From: Pseudomonas moraviensis
GTDB taxonomy: Bacteria; Pseudomonadota; Gammaproteobacteria; Pseudomonadales; Pseudomonadaceae
Direction of reading: 5' to 3'
Assembly (NCBI RefSeq): GCF_900105805.1
Contig: NZ_LT629788.1
Coordinates: 1,178,001-1,242,000 of the forward strand
Length of the DNA stretch: 64,000 bases
Shown here: positions 33,199 through 41,756 of the stretch, one piece after another
Numbering within the stretch: the first letter of the stretch is position 1
Layout of the letters: each line of letters begins with the position of its first letter
The notes under the pieces: model-generated
The model's input: only the letters and a program-made list of their open reading frames with translations
What the model was told of the DNA's origin: nothing
The model's database searches: none
Made by a program: the position numbers and the translations under genes

Positions 33199-33570
33199 AT
33201 GGCCTACATCGATATCTTCGTGGCACCCGTGCCTGACGCCAATCGTGAACAGTACAACAAACACTGTGAGATCGCCGCCAGGCTGTTCAAGGAATATGGC
33301 GCCGTCGAGGTCGTCCAGTGCTGGGGTGACGACGTGCCGGAGGGCAAACTCACCTCTTTCCCGTTGGCGGTCAAACTCAAGGAAGGCGAGACGGTGTCAT
33401 CCGGCTGGCTGATCTGGCCCGACAAAGCCACCCGCGACGCAGGCATGGCGAAAATGATGGAAGACCCGCGCATGCAACCGGACGTCAATCCCATGGGCTT
33501 TGACGGGCAGCGGATGATTTTTGGTGGGTTCAAAAATCTTTTTGACGGCGTTGGGCCGTGGGACAAGTGA
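33199..33570 (+). CDS. DUF1428 family protein
   Basis: A 123-residue cytoplasmic protein. The start at 33199 (AAGGAG about 8 bases upstream) is preferred over the ATG at 33193, which overlaps the upstream stop but is only two bases from the ribosome-binding site. The sequence is typical of DUF1428 (MAYIDIFVAPVPDANREQY, AVEVVQCWGDDVPEGKLTSF, KDEGETVSSGW-like, DGQRMIFGGF), a ferredoxin-like small fold, sometimes annotated RNA signal-recognition-related without evidence. Function unknown. Confidence 0.88.
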   Translation: MAYIDIFVAPVPDANREQYNKHCEIAARLFKEYGAVEVVQCWGDDVPEGKLTSFPLAVKLKEGETVSSGWLIWPDKATRDAGMAKMMEDPRMQPDVNPMGFDGQRMIFGGFKNLFDGVGPWDK

Positions 33571-33694
33571 ACTGGCACAGATTACAGCTCACGCACTCCC
33601 ACAGAGGGCTTTTCGGCGATTTTCAAGGCGTGGCACGATCCCGAGTCGTCGCGGTCGTACTCTTCACCTAGCCGCATCACAGTGTGGAGATCCA

Positions 33695-35191
33695 ATGAGC
33701 CAGGAAGTCCTGACCACCGAAACCAACCGTCGCCAGTTGCAGCAGATCATTGCCGGGCTGTCGGACGGGGTGATTCTGCTGGAACTCGACAAAAGCATCC
33801 TCTGGGCCAACGAAGCGGCGCTGACCATGCATGGCGTCAGCACCATCGGTGACCTGGGCACCAACGCTGACGAGTACGCCAAGCGCTTCGTCCTGCGCTA
33901 TCGCAATAACCATGTGTTGTCGCCCGAGAACTACCCGATCAGCCGCGTGGCGCGTTGCGAGGCGTTCAGTGACGTGCTGATCGAGATCTCGCCCGTGGAC
34001 GACCCGGAGCGTGTCTGGGTGCACAGTGTGCGCAGCATGGTGCTGACCGACCGTGTGGGTCAGCCCGAGTCGCTGGTGCTGATCATGAGCGATGTCACCG
34101 ACTGGGCCAACGCCGAGCTGCGCTTCGAAAAAACCTTCAACGCCAACCCCGCGCCGGCGGTGATCTGCCGGCTCAGCGATTTGCGTTACATCAAGGTCAA
34201 TCCGGGTTTTCTGGAAATGACCGGCTATACCCGCGATCAGGTGATCGGTACCTCGGCATACGAAATCGATATCTTCGAGCAGGCCGATAAACGCGATCTG
34301 GCTATCCAGCGCTTGCGCGATGTCGCGACCATTCCGCAGATGCAGGCGGAACTGCGCCTGCCTGACGGCGGCAGCAAACAGGTGATCGTTGCCGGCCAGC
34401 CGCTGCTGCTCAATGACGAGAATTGCATGCTGTTTTCCTTCGTCGACATGGAGCCGCGGCGCCGGGTCGAGTTGGCGCTGCGTCAGAGCGAAGAACGGTT
34501 CGCTAAAGCCTTTCGCCTGACCCCCGTGCCGATTCTCATCTGCACCGCGGACAAGCAGGAGGTCATCGACGTCAATCAGGCGTTTCTCGATACCCTGGCC
34601 TATGACAGCGATGAGGTGCTCGGCAAGACGGTGACGCAGTTGAGCTTTATCCACGATGACGGTGCGCGCACGCGGTTGTTGTCGGCGCTCGCCAAGCACG
34701 GTCGGGTGGATCGGGTCGACGTGCCGGTGCGCAAGAAGGACGAGGAACTGCTCGAATGCGCAGTGTCCGCCGACACGGTGAACATCCATGACACCTCGTG
34801 CTATCTGCTGGTGTTGATGGACATGACCGAACGCAAGCGCACGGAGCTTGAACTGGTCGCGGCGATTGAAGAGGTGATGAAGGATGCTTCGTGGTTCAGT
34901 CGGACGTTGATCGAAAAGCTCGCCAACGTAAAGAAGATCAATTCGCCGCAGTTGCCCAGCGCCTCGTTCACTGATCTGACGGCGCGCGAGCGCGATGTAC
35001 TGGGTCTGATCTGCGAAGGGCTGGCAGACAAGGAGATCGCCGGCCGACTGAAACTGGCGCCCAATACCGTGCGCAATCACGTGGCCACGGTGTATTCGAA
35101 GCTGGATGTGCACAGCCGCAGCGAGGCGATTGTCTGGGCGCGGGAGCGCGGCTTGTTCTCAGGAGAGTGGGGCACCAAAGGCCAGCGCTGA
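33695..35191 (+). CDS. multi-PAS LuxR-family transcriptional regulator
   Basis: A 498-residue cytoplasmic regulator with three PAS-type sensory domains (about 15-140; about 150-270, with VICRLSDLRYIKVNPGFLEM; about 275-395, with ILICTADKQEVIDVNQAFLD), a short coiled linker, and a C-terminal LuxR/FixJ HTH (LTARERDVLGLICEGLADKE, NTVRNHVATVYSKLDVHSRS). The start at 33695 (MSQEVLTTE) follows GGAGATCC. Stand-alone sensor-regulators of this kind respond to small molecules or redox state; no cofactor residue can be assigned. No obvious target operon is adjacent. Confidence 0.9.
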   Translation: MSQEVLTTETNRRQLQQIIAGLSDGVILLELDKSILWANEAALTMHGVSTIGDLGTNADEYAKRFVLRYRNNHVLSPENYPISRVARCEAFSDVLIEISPVDDPERVWVHSVRSMVLTDRVGQPESLVLIMSDVTDWANAELRFEKTFNANPAPAVICRLSDLRYIKVNPGFLEMTGYTRDQVIGTSAYEIDIFEQADKRDLAIQRLRDVATIPQMQAELRLPDGGSKQVIVAGQPLLLNDENCMLFSFVDMEPRRRVELALRQSEERFAKAFRLTPVPILICTADKQEVIDVNQAFLDTLAYDSDEVLGKTVTQLSFIHDDGARTRLLSALAKHGRVDRVDVPVRKKDEELLECAVSADTVNIHDTSCYLLVLMDMTERKRTELELVAAIEEVMKDASWFSRTLIEKLANVKKINSPQLPSASFTDLTARERDVLGLICEGLADKEIAGRLKLAPNTVRNHVATVYSKLDVHSRSEAIVWARERGLFSGEWGTKGQR

Positions 35192-35324
35192 GGGTGCAAA
35201 TGCACTAGTTACAAGGGTGCAAATTCATGTATTGGCGCAGGCGTTGTGTTCTTAGGCTTGTGGGGTGCGGTGCGGACCATTTGCGTCTTGCGATCGCGCC
35301 CCCTTTCGAAACAGCCATAGGAAC

Positions 35325-35588
35325 ATGTCCATGATGAATCTTGCGCAGTTGCGCGCTCGGCTCGAGCACAGTTTTGCGCCGCTTGCTTGTGAGTGTTCGG
35401 TGGATGGTGATCATTCGCTGACGGTCAAGTTGTATCACCCGGATTCGGGGCAGGTGGATCTGGTGATCAGTGGCCTGGATCTGGCTTCGCTGCGTACGCC
35501 GGAGGCGGTTGAGGCGTTGGTGGGTGAGTTGCGGTATGAGCTTGAGAGCAATTCTTTGCGCTCGTCGCGGGATCCGGATTTGGCTTAG
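35325..35588 (+). CDS. DUF1652 protein
   Basis: An 87-residue protein matching DUF1652 (LRARLEHSFAPLACECSVDG, DHSLTVKLYHPDSGQVDLVI, LVGELRYELES), a small family almost confined to Pseudomonas and present in several copies per genome. A conserved CxC occurs at about residues 22-24. ATG 35331 or 35334 could also be the start. Function unknown; no operon partner. Confidence 0.85.
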   Translation: MSMMNLAQLRARLEHSFAPLACECSVDGDHSLTVKLYHPDSGQVDLVISGLDLASLRTPEAVEALVGELRYELESNSLRSSRDPDLA

Positions 35589-35645
35589 CGATTTTTGGGC
35601 TTGGCGGCCTTTGGGGCTTGGCGGCCTTTGGGCCGACCATGCTTT

Positions 35646-36020
35646 GGGGGGGGGTGTATATCCGTTTTTTGGGGTGTCGCGGATGGCGGTTTCGCCCTTA
35701 CGGCGAGTCCCTTTTGGCAAACGCCCCAAAAGGAACCAAAAGGTCTTCGCCCTGACGTTCGGCCCGCTCGCTGGGGCTCGGGGTTCCTTCGCTACGGGAT
35801 CGATCCTGGCGCAGCGGCTCCGGTTTGCTTCGCTGCACCTACACTCGCTGTGTCCGACTGCGTCGTACGGTCGCTGCGCTCCCACGCCCGGATCAATCCC
35901 TCCACTCAGCCTGCCGACGGGCTCCAGGATCAAAAGCGGAACTCGAGCTTGCGCTCATCGTGGGTAGGCGCTGCCGAAGGCTCGGGGCGCGATCGGACGA
36001 TCTTTTGATTTTGCTTTTGA
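35646..36020. other. non-coding multicopy-looking intergenic element
   Basis: The 720-bp gap after the DUF1652 gene has no credible gene. It starts with imperfect GGCTTGGCGGCCTTTGGG repeats and a run of nine G (35646-35654). From about 35690 it has a sequence (TACGGCGAGTCCCTTTTGGC, CCCCAAAAGGAACCAAAAGG) that I recognise as a recurring intergenic element of pseudomonads, often mis-annotated as small ORFs. CCTTTTGG/CCAAAAGG forms an inverted repeat. A type B REP variant with a 16-bp insertion (GCTGCCGAAGGCTCGGGGCG) ends it near 36010. Recognition of the multicopy nature is from memory. Confidence 0.5.
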
Positions 36021-36024
36021 TTTT

Positions 36025-36122
36025 CTGTGGGAGCGAGCCTGCTCGCGAAGGCGGCCTGACAGCCGACCTGTTCTTTAGGTTGTACGCAATCCATGTAGGA
36101 GTGAGCCTGCTCGCGATGAGGC
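36025..36122. repeat. two type A REPs in direct orientation
   Basis: CTGTGGGAGCGAGCCTGCTC at 36025 and GTAGGAGTGAGCCTGCTCGC at 36096 point the same way, so they cannot form a REPIN hairpin together. They also belong to two subtypes (GCGAGC and GTGAGC). Confidence 0.85.
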
Positions 36123-36311
36123 CCTCGCCGATTACGATGATCTCAGTCCAGACCTCTTCTGGACAATTCGCGCAAAACCGACAGCCCAAACTATTCAATC
36201 GCCCCAATCCACTGGCGCGAACAATGTGCTCAGCTATAAAGAATGAGTGGTCAGGTCTTCCGCGGCCGTTTGGGCGGCGGGAGGTTGTCTCCCTTTATCG
36301 CGGGTCGTCCG

Positions 36312-36524
36312 ATGACTAATCCTGGGAAACGCGTATTGCCGTTGGCTTTTCTTGTCGTGTTGGTGGCGGGTTGTGCCAGTCCACCACCCCCTGCGCCGGT
36401 AGCGCCGCCGCCACCGCCGGAGCGCCGCTGCGAGGTGTTGGAGAATACTGAGGTGGTTGGGGACATGTACGTGGATGGGCAGGTGACGCGCCAGATCACG
36501 ACTACCCGTTGCATCACACAATAA
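36312..36524 (+). CDS. small proline-rich lipoprotein
   Basis: A 70-residue protein. ATG 36312 (MTNPGKRVLPLAFLVVLVAG) leads into the lipobox LVAGC (Cys about 21). A proline-rich linker (SPPPPAPVAPPPPPERR) follows, then a short domain with two cysteines (RRCEVLENTEVVGDMYVDGQ, TTTRCITQ) that could form a disulfide. The linker suggests spanning through periplasm or peptidoglycan. The ribosome-binding site is weak. Family not recognised. Confidence 0.7.
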   Translation: MTNPGKRVLPLAFLVVLVAGCASPPPPAPVAPPPPPERRCEVLENTEVVGDMYVDGQVTRQITTTRCITQ

Positions 36525-36572
36525 GACTCGCGATTGCTCGATTGCACGAGGCCTGGAATGCAGCAGTGACTC

Positions 36573-36661
36573 TGTGGGAGCGAGCCTGCTCGCGAAGGCG
36601 GGGTATCAGTCGAAACACAGCTGACTGACACGACGCTTTCGCGAGCAGGCTCGCTCCCACA
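36573..36661. repeat. REPIN, GCGAGC subtype
   Basis: Inverted pair GTGGGAGCGAGCCTGCTCGC ... GCGAGCAGGCTCGCTCCCAC, about 30 bp apart, with the AAGGCG/CGCTTT extensions. Sits between convergent lipoprotein and SDR genes. Confidence 0.93.
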
Positions 36662-36685
36662 CGGGCTAGCAATTTGCCGGGGAAA

Positions 36686-37453
36686 TCAGGACAGGAAGCC
36701 GCCGTCCACATTCAGCGCCACACCGGTGGTGTAGCTCGACGCGTCGCTGGCGAGGTACAACACCGCGCCCGCCATTTCGCTCGGATCGGCCACGCGTTTG
36801 AGTGGGATCTGGGTCAGGGCTTGCTTCAGGATTGCGTCGTTTTTCACCAGTGCGGAGGCAAATTTGGTGTCGGTCAGGCCGGGCAGCAGGGCGTTGCAGC
36901 GGATGCCGAATTGCGCGCATTCCTTGGCGAAGACCTTGGTCATGTTGATGACCGCGGCTTTGGTCACCGAATAAATGCCCTGGAAAATCCCCGGCGAGAT
37001 GCCGTTGATCGAGGCGACGTTGATGATGCTGCCGCCGCCGTTTTCGCGCATCAGCTTGCCCGCTTCCACCGACATGAAGAAGTAGCCGCGAATATTCACG
37101 TCGACGGTCTTCTGGAACGCACCGAGATCGGTGTCGAGCACGTTGCAGAATTGCGGGTTGGTCGCGGCGTTGTTGACCAGGATGTCGAGGCGGCCGAACT
37201 GTTCCTTGATCCCGGCGAAGACCTGACTGATCTGCTCCATTTCACCGATGTGGCAGGCTACGGCGGTTGCCTTGCCGCCGGCGGCGGTGATGGCGTCGGC
37301 GACGTGTTGGCACCCTTCGAGCTTGCGGCTCGAGACGATCACGTGGGCGCCTTGTTGGGCCAGCAGTTTGGCGATGGCTTCACCGATGCCGCGGCTGGCG
37401 CCGGAGACGAAAGCGATTTTGCCGTCGAGGTCGAACAACTGAGTCTTGGACAT
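36686..37453 (-). CDS. short-chain dehydrogenase/reductase
   Basis: A 255-residue classical SDR. The cofactor motif is VSGASRGIGEAIAKLL (TGxxxGxG type; Ser-Arg suggests NADP or NAD use cannot be fixed). NNAA occurs at about 92, the catalytic Ser in INVASINGISPG, and Tyr-x3-Lys in GIYSVTKAAV. AAGGGA precedes the ATG. It lies 37 bp downstream of the phosphotransferase gene on the same strand; the same pair occurs in Pseudomonas clusters with acyl-CoA dehydrogenase genes, so a role in acyl-CoA or fatty-acid metabolism is possible but not shown. Confidence 0.92.
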   Translation of the reverse strand: MSKTQLFDLDGKIAFVSGASRGIGEAIAKLLAQQGAHVIVSSRKLEGCQHVADAITAAGGKATAVACHIGEMEQISQVFAGIKEQFGRLDILVNNAATNPQFCNVLDTDLGAFQKTVDVNIRGYFFMSVEAGKLMRENGGGSIINVASINGISPGIFQGIYSVTKAAVINMTKVFAKECAQFGIRCNALLPGLTDTKFASALVKNDAILKQALTQIPLKRVADPSEMAGAVLYLASDASSYTTGVALNVDGGFLS

Positions 37454-37490
37454 GGGATTCCCTTGTGAAAAGTCTTGTTATTGGCCCGGA

Positions 37491-38558
37491 TCAGAGGCTG
37501 GATTTCTGGATGACCTGCAGGCTCATCTGCTCCAGCAGTTTGTTCATGTGAATGAACTGCGCGAAGCGTTTGTCCTGGGTCTGGCCATGGTAGAAGCGGT
37601 AGTAGATCTGCTGCACGATGCCGGCCAGGCGAAACAGGCCGTAGGTGTAGTAGAAGTCAAAGTTGTCGATGCGGATCCCTGAGCGCTCGGCGTAGTAGTC
37701 GACGAATTCGCGGCGCGTCAGCATGCCCGGCGCATGGCTCGGCTGGCGACGCATCAATTGCACCGGTGCCGGGTCGCCGGCTTCGATCCAGTAGGCAAGG
37801 GTGTTGCCAAGATCCATCAGCGGGTCGCCGAGGGTGGTCAGTTCCCAGTCGAGTACACCGATGATCTGCATCGGGTTGTCCGGGTCGAGGATGACGTTGT
37901 CGAAACGGTAGTCGTTGTGGACGATGCTCGACGTCGGGTGGTCGGCCGGCATCTTGTCGTTGAGCCAGGCTTTCACTGTTTCCCAATGCGGGGCGTCCGG
38001 GGTCAGGGCTTTCTCGTAACGCTCGCTCCAGCCTTTGATCTGCCGCGCGACGTAGCCTTCGGGCTTGCCCAGATCGCCGAGGCCACAGGCGTTGTAATCG
38101 ACCCGGTGCAGTTCAACGAAACGGTCGATGAAGCTTTTGCACAGTGCTTCGGTCTTCGCCGAATCGAGGCCCAGTTCCGGCGGCAGTTCGGCGCGCAGGA
38201 TGATGCCCTTGACCCGTTCCATCACATAGAACTCGGCGCCGATGACGGCTTCGTCGGTGCAGTGCACGTAGGCCTTCGGGCAGTACGGGAAACCTTCGCG
38301 CAGTTGATTGAGGATGCGGAACTCACGGCCCATGTCATGGGCGGACTTGGCCTTGTGGCCGAACGGCGGGCGGCGCAGGACGAACTCCTGTTCCGGGTAT
38401 TCCAGCAGGTAGGTCAGGTTCGAGGCGCCGCCGGGAAACTGGCTGATCCTGGGGCTGCCGGTCAGGCCGGGAATGTGCGCCTTGAGATACGGATCGATCA
38501 GGCCGGCATCGAGTTCTTCGCCCGCGCGGATCCGGGTGGACTGGTCAGTAAGCGCCAT
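37491..38558 (-). CDS. APH-family phosphotransferase (acyl-CoA dehydrogenase-associated type)
   Basis: A 355-residue protein of the aminoglycoside phosphotransferase/kinase-like fold. Seen: a Gly-rich start of the kinase lobe (FPGGASNLTYLLEYPEQEFV), the catalytic loop HNDYRFDNVILDPDNP and the metal-binding IGVLDWELTTLGDPLMDLG. It belongs to the branch found fused to or beside acyl-CoA dehydrogenases (ACAD10/11 N-terminal kinase domain), which acts on hydroxyacyl substrates, not on antibiotics. AAGGGA precedes the ATG. First gene of a two-gene leftward operon with the SDR. Antibiotic resistance is not implied. Confidence 0.9.
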   Translation of the reverse strand: MALTDQSTRIRAGEELDAGLIDPYLKAHIPGLTGSPRISQFPGGASNLTYLLEYPEQEFVLRRPPFGHKAKSAHDMGREFRILNQLREGFPYCPKAYVHCTDEAVIGAEFYVMERVKGIILRAELPPELGLDSAKTEALCKSFIDRFVELHRVDYNACGLGDLGKPEGYVARQIKGWSERYEKALTPDAPHWETVKAWLNDKMPADHPTSSIVHNDYRFDNVILDPDNPMQIIGVLDWELTTLGDPLMDLGNTLAYWIEAGDPAPVQLMRRQPSHAPGMLTRREFVDYYAERSGIRIDNFDFYYTYGLFRLAGIVQQIYYRFYHGQTQDKRFAQFIHMNKLLEQMSLQVIQKSSL

Positions 38559-38756
38559 GCTTATCCCTTCTGCTTATTTTGGAGGCCAGACATCATTGGC
38601 TAATCTAATGGCGCGCGGGGTCGGTCACAAGCGCGGGTCGGTCTTATAGGTTCGCGTGTTGCTGAATGATCACCTTTGGAAATGGGTACAACGGGCGTGC
38701 AGACAGAACGGGCCGGATCCGCTTGACGGCAGTGAATCCGAGGCTCGCGGCATACT

Positions 38757-39725
38757 TCAGTGCACGCGCTGGTTGCTGAATCTGGGCGGCAGGGCGACGG
38801 GGGTCAACACTGGTTGACCGGAGAAAAACGCCATGAGGTTCTTGCCTACCAGTTCCACGGTGCCCTGAGTGGCCTCGGGAGACAGCCCGGCGACATGAGG
38901 CGTCAGCACCACATTGCTGAGGTTTTTCAGCGTGTCGGGCACCTCGGGTTCGTGATCGAAAACGTCCAGCGCAGCTCCGGCGATGCGACGTTGTTCCAGT
39001 GCGGAAACCAGTTCCGCCGTGCTGATCACACTGGCTCGCGCGATATTGACGATGAATCCGTTTGGGCCCAGCGCATCAAGCACTGCTCGCGTCACCAGAT
39101 GTTGAGTACCAATGCCACCGGGCGTGGCAACGACCAGGAAGTCCGAGGCCCGGGCCAGTTCCGTCGGCGTTGAGCAGAATGCGTAGGGCACATCGCTGCG
39201 CACCTGGCGATTGTGGTAGCTGATCTGCATGTCGAAACCCAGCTCGGCGCGTTTGGCAATCGCCATGCCCACCGCGCCCAGCCCGAGAATGCCCAGACGT
39301 TTGCCCGCCAGGGAGGGCCGCATGATTTTTGGCCATTCACCCCGGCGTACTGCGGCATCGCAGCGCGGGATATCACGCACCAATGCCAGCAGCAGTGCCA
39401 TTGCATGATCCGCCACCGATGAAGCGTTGACCCCGGCACCGTTGGTGACGGTGATGCCTCGATTACTCGCTGCTTGCAGGTCGACCTGCTCGTACCCCGC
39501 ACCGATCACCGTGATGATTTTCAAGGCGGGGAGGGCGTTGATTTCGTCGCCTGTCAGGCCCAGCGGGCCGCGAGTGAGCACGGCGTCGATACGACTGCCA
39601 TGGGTGAGGATGGCTTGCGTACGTTCGGCTGGCGTCGGTGCAAGGATCAGGTGGAATCCCTGATGTTCGAGAATCGGCAGATAGTCGTTGATCGTTTCAA
39701 CCAGTACCAGAACGGTTGCGGGCAT
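38757..39725 (-). CDS. D-isomer-specific 2-hydroxyacid dehydrogenase
   Basis: A 322-residue NAD(P)-dependent dehydrogenase, glyoxylate/hydroxypyruvate-reductase-like. The nucleotide fold motif is LGILGLGAVGMAIAKRAELG. The catalytic Arg is in IVNIARASVIST, Glu in DVFDHEPEVPD and His in VVLTPHVAGLSPEA. The substrate-side region ITVIGAGYEQVDLQAASNRG is typical. The following residue of motif I region (SYHNRQVR) carries Asn-Arg, which favours NADP over NAD. Single gene, no operon partner. Confidence 0.9.
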   Translation of the reverse strand: MPATVLVLVETINDYLPILEHQGFHLILAPTPAERTQAILTHGSRIDAVLTRGPLGLTGDEINALPALKIITVIGAGYEQVDLQAASNRGITVTNGAGVNASSVADHAMALLLALVRDIPRCDAAVRRGEWPKIMRPSLAGKRLGILGLGAVGMAIAKRAELGFDMQISYHNRQVRSDVPYAFCSTPTELARASDFLVVATPGGIGTQHLVTRAVLDALGPNGFIVNIARASVISTAELVSALEQRRIAGAALDVFDHEPEVPDTLKNLSNVVLTPHVAGLSPEATQGTVELVGKNLMAFFSGQPVLTPVALPPRFSNQRVH

Positions 39726-39859
39726 TGCGCGGCTCCTGTGATTGGCGGCGGGTGGGTCGCGAAAGTCGACTCAGAGTGCTGAATCCGCAGCGGCTTGGCA
39801 ATCGTTGCATTCGCGCAGTGGTGCTTTGATTCTGGACCGCTTCACGCCAGAAGCAAGGG

Positions 39860-39891
39860 CGCCCGCCCACCGGTGAACCGGTGGGCGGGCG
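39860..39891 (-). terminator. GC-rich 14-bp-stem hairpin
   Basis: CGCCCGCCCACCGG and CCGGTGGGCGGGCG flank a TGAA loop, just downstream of the minus-strand gene ending at 39895. The stem is very strong, but no T-tract follows on the minus strand. Confidence 0.6.
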
Positions 39892-39894
39892 ATG

Positions 39895-40317
39895 TCATTG
39901 GGCTGCGTGCGCTTTGCTCTGTTCGGCCAGCGCGATCGGTTTGAAATCATAGGTGGGGTAGAACTCGGTGCGATAGCTGCCCCAGGCTGTGTTTTCCAGC
40001 GCCAGGTTCACTTCCGCCAGTCGAGACGCGGGAAAACGCACTGTAACGACCTGGCCGATGCCCATCATGATATTCCAGCTCACCACTTCGACCCCGGCGG
40101 GCGGGAAGGTTTTATAGAAACCTTGCTGGGCAAGCTGGGCTTTGAGTTCGCTGAGCGGACGGGATTGATCATGCTTGAGGAACACGGTGAGCATCATGGT
40201 GTTGTCCGTGACGGCGGCCTTTGTTGGAGCCGCCGTGGCGTGCGCGTTGCTGAATCCGAGCAACGCGGCGGACATCAGGGATGCTGATAACAACAGGGAC
40301 TTCAGTGTCTTTTTCAT
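39895..40317 (-). CDS. secreted hypothetical protein
   Basis: A 140-residue protein with a signal peptide (MKKTLKSLLLSASLMSAALL, cleavage near NAHA). Start at 40317 with GGAG five bases upstream. The mature part has LTVFLKHDQSRPLSELKAQL, GVEVVSWNIMMGIGQVVTVR and FPASRLAEVNLALENTAWG, an alternating strand-helix pattern like a ferredoxin-like/dabb fold (inferred). It is 16 bp downstream of the DUF4822 gene, so the two probably form an operon. Function unknown. Confidence 0.78.
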   Translation of the reverse strand: MKKTLKSLLLSASLMSAALLGFSNAHATAAPTKAAVTDNTMMLTVFLKHDQSRPLSELKAQLAQQGFYKTFPPAGVEVVSWNIMMGIGQVVTVRFPASRLAEVNLALENTAWGSYRTEFYPTYDFKPIALAEQSKAHAAQ

Positions 40318-40333
40318 GTCGAACTCCAGGCTT

Positions 40334-40816
40334 TTATTGTGGTGCGGCAGACTTGGTGACCACACTTCCGGTATAGGGCGCGTGAACTACGTGAATGCGT
40401 ACGGGCGGATTGCTTTCAATCATGTCGCGAGGTACTTCACGGGAATAAGTGAACTCGTTTTTATTCAGTGTCTCCAGACGCCTGACGATCGTTTTGTTCG
40501 GTCCGATGTCCGGCACCAGCACATGTTGTCGTTGATCACCGGTGACGAAGAAGTAACCGCCGCCGCCATTGTTGTATTTGGACTCACCGGTATCGGTGTA
40601 GAAAAACTCGTAGCGGTTGGTTTCCGGGTCCCAGGTCGATATTCCGACGACGCCGGGATATTTGGCCTTCACGTCATTCTGCGGAGCGCCCTTGATGTAG
40701 ACCTTGGTCGTCAGCCACCGCGGTGACGAGGCCAAATCGCGAATGTCAGCCTGCGCGCCCGCAATCGGCAAGAGCAGCGCCGCCCACAGTAAATGAATCC
40801 TGTTGTATTTTTGCAT
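40334..40816 (-). CDS. secreted DUF4822 protein
   Basis: A 160-residue protein with a signal peptide (MQKYNRIHLLWAALLLPIAG, cleavage after AQA). The mature region (LASSPRWLTTKVYIKGAPQN, DVKAKYPGVVGISTWDPETN, RYEFFYTDTGESKYNNGGGG, QRQHVLVPDIGPNKTIVRRL) matches DUF4822, a family of small secreted beta-rich proteins of unknown role. First gene of a leftward pair with the secreted hypothetical protein. The upstream region is AT-rich and may hold its promoter. Confidence 0.82.
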   Translation of the reverse strand: MQKYNRIHLLWAALLLPIAGAQADIRDLASSPRWLTTKVYIKGAPQNDVKAKYPGVVGISTWDPETNRYEFFYTDTGESKYNNGGGGYFFVTGDQRQHVLVPDIGPNKTIVRRLETLNKNEFTYSREVPRDMIESNPPVRIHVVHAPYTGSVVTKSAAPQ

Positions 40817-41146
40817 GCCCGATTCTCGCTGTCTGAAAGGTGACGGAGAAAATATAGTCAGGCATCGGGAAGTTATTCAAGGCCAGGGAAGTTGCTTGTA
40901 ACAAATTCGCTTGTTTTGAATTCCCGGTATTGTTCGGTGTTATTTTAATTTCGTTTTTATTTGTAGGATTAATCTGAAAGTTTGGGTCTGAAATTCTTCA
41001 AAGTTACAGTGTTAACACAGGTGTCGCGTGTCAGTTGATAGTCGCCAGGACGGTCTACCCGGTTTTCTAATTCGATCTGAAGAACATGTAACAATTAAAA
41101 TCAGACAGGTTGTGGGAGTCAGTCCCGACTCGAAACACCGACGACG
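40817..41146. other. 330-bp AT-rich intergenic region
   Basis: No gene is visible. The segment 40900-41010 is markedly AT-richer than its surroundings (TTATTTTAATTTCGTTTTTA), as in promoters silenced by H-NS-like MvaT proteins or of recently acquired DNA. TTAACAC/GTGTTAA-like and GGGAGTCAGTCCCGACTC dyads are the only structures. Confidence 0.4.
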
Positions 41147-41530
41147 TCAGGTGACGTATTGGGCGACGCCATTGCCAAATGACCAGTTCTCTTTTTTTAC
41201 CTCAACCAGATTGATGAAGACATCTTCCAGGCGTATGCCCAATTGCGCATGCAGGCCCTCGGCGATGGTCTTGAACAGCAATTGTTTCTTCTCCACGGTG
41301 CGCCCTTCGCTGATGGTGATCTGAATGAACACCACGCCATCGCTGCGCTGGATGCCGAGGTATTGCGCGTCATACACGAAGTGCTGGCTGTCGTGCTCGT
41401 TGAGAATCTGGAAGTTGTCGTGCTCGGGCACATCGATACAGGTGCGCAGAGCGGCATAGACCTGTTCACCGATGCGCCTGGCGAACGTGGGATCGGGGTT
41501 TTGCTGGATATCGACGCGAACCAGTGGCAT
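41147..41530 (-). CDS. tautomerase-superfamily protein
   Basis: A 127-residue protein with Pro directly after the initiator Met (MPLVRVDIQQNPDP), the catalytic base of the 4-oxalocrotonate tautomerase superfamily. The repeated beta-alpha-beta plan is visible (VFIQITISEGRTVEKKQLLF, GIRLEDVFINLVEVKKENWS). It resembles the tautomerase_2 group found widely in Proteobacteria; the substrate is unknown. AAGGAG sits 7 bases upstream. Monocistronic. Confidence 0.88.
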   Translation of the reverse strand: MPLVRVDIQQNPDPTFARRIGEQVYAALRTCIDVPEHDNFQILNEHDSQHFVYDAQYLGIQRSDGVVFIQITISEGRTVEKKQLLFKTIAEGLHAQLGIRLEDVFINLVEVKKENWSFGNGVAQYVT

Positions 41531-41756
41531 GGGAGTCTCCTTGAGTGGTGGCTTCTCTCACGCTAGATCAAAAGCAGTGTCCTGGCAGGTGAATGGTCTG
41601 GAATATCGTGGGTTCGGTGTATGAGAGAGCTTACGCGGCGCGCGGATTTTGCCTACGGGGACGGCAGATGCGTCTGCTAGCCAGCACCCTATGGATGCGA
41701 AATCATCACGCCACAGAGCAGCTTGCGCGAGAGCTGCCACTAGCCAAGGAAGGCGA

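Noticed and set aside
35470..36008. Several overlapping + strand frames after the DUF1652 gene
   Set aside because: They cover the recurring intergenic element in more than one frame and have no start with a ribosome-binding site.
37491..38558. Aminoglycoside resistance gene
   Set aside because: The fold is APH-like, but the sequence belongs to the ACAD10/11-associated kinase branch, and the neighbour is an SDR; no resistance role is supported.
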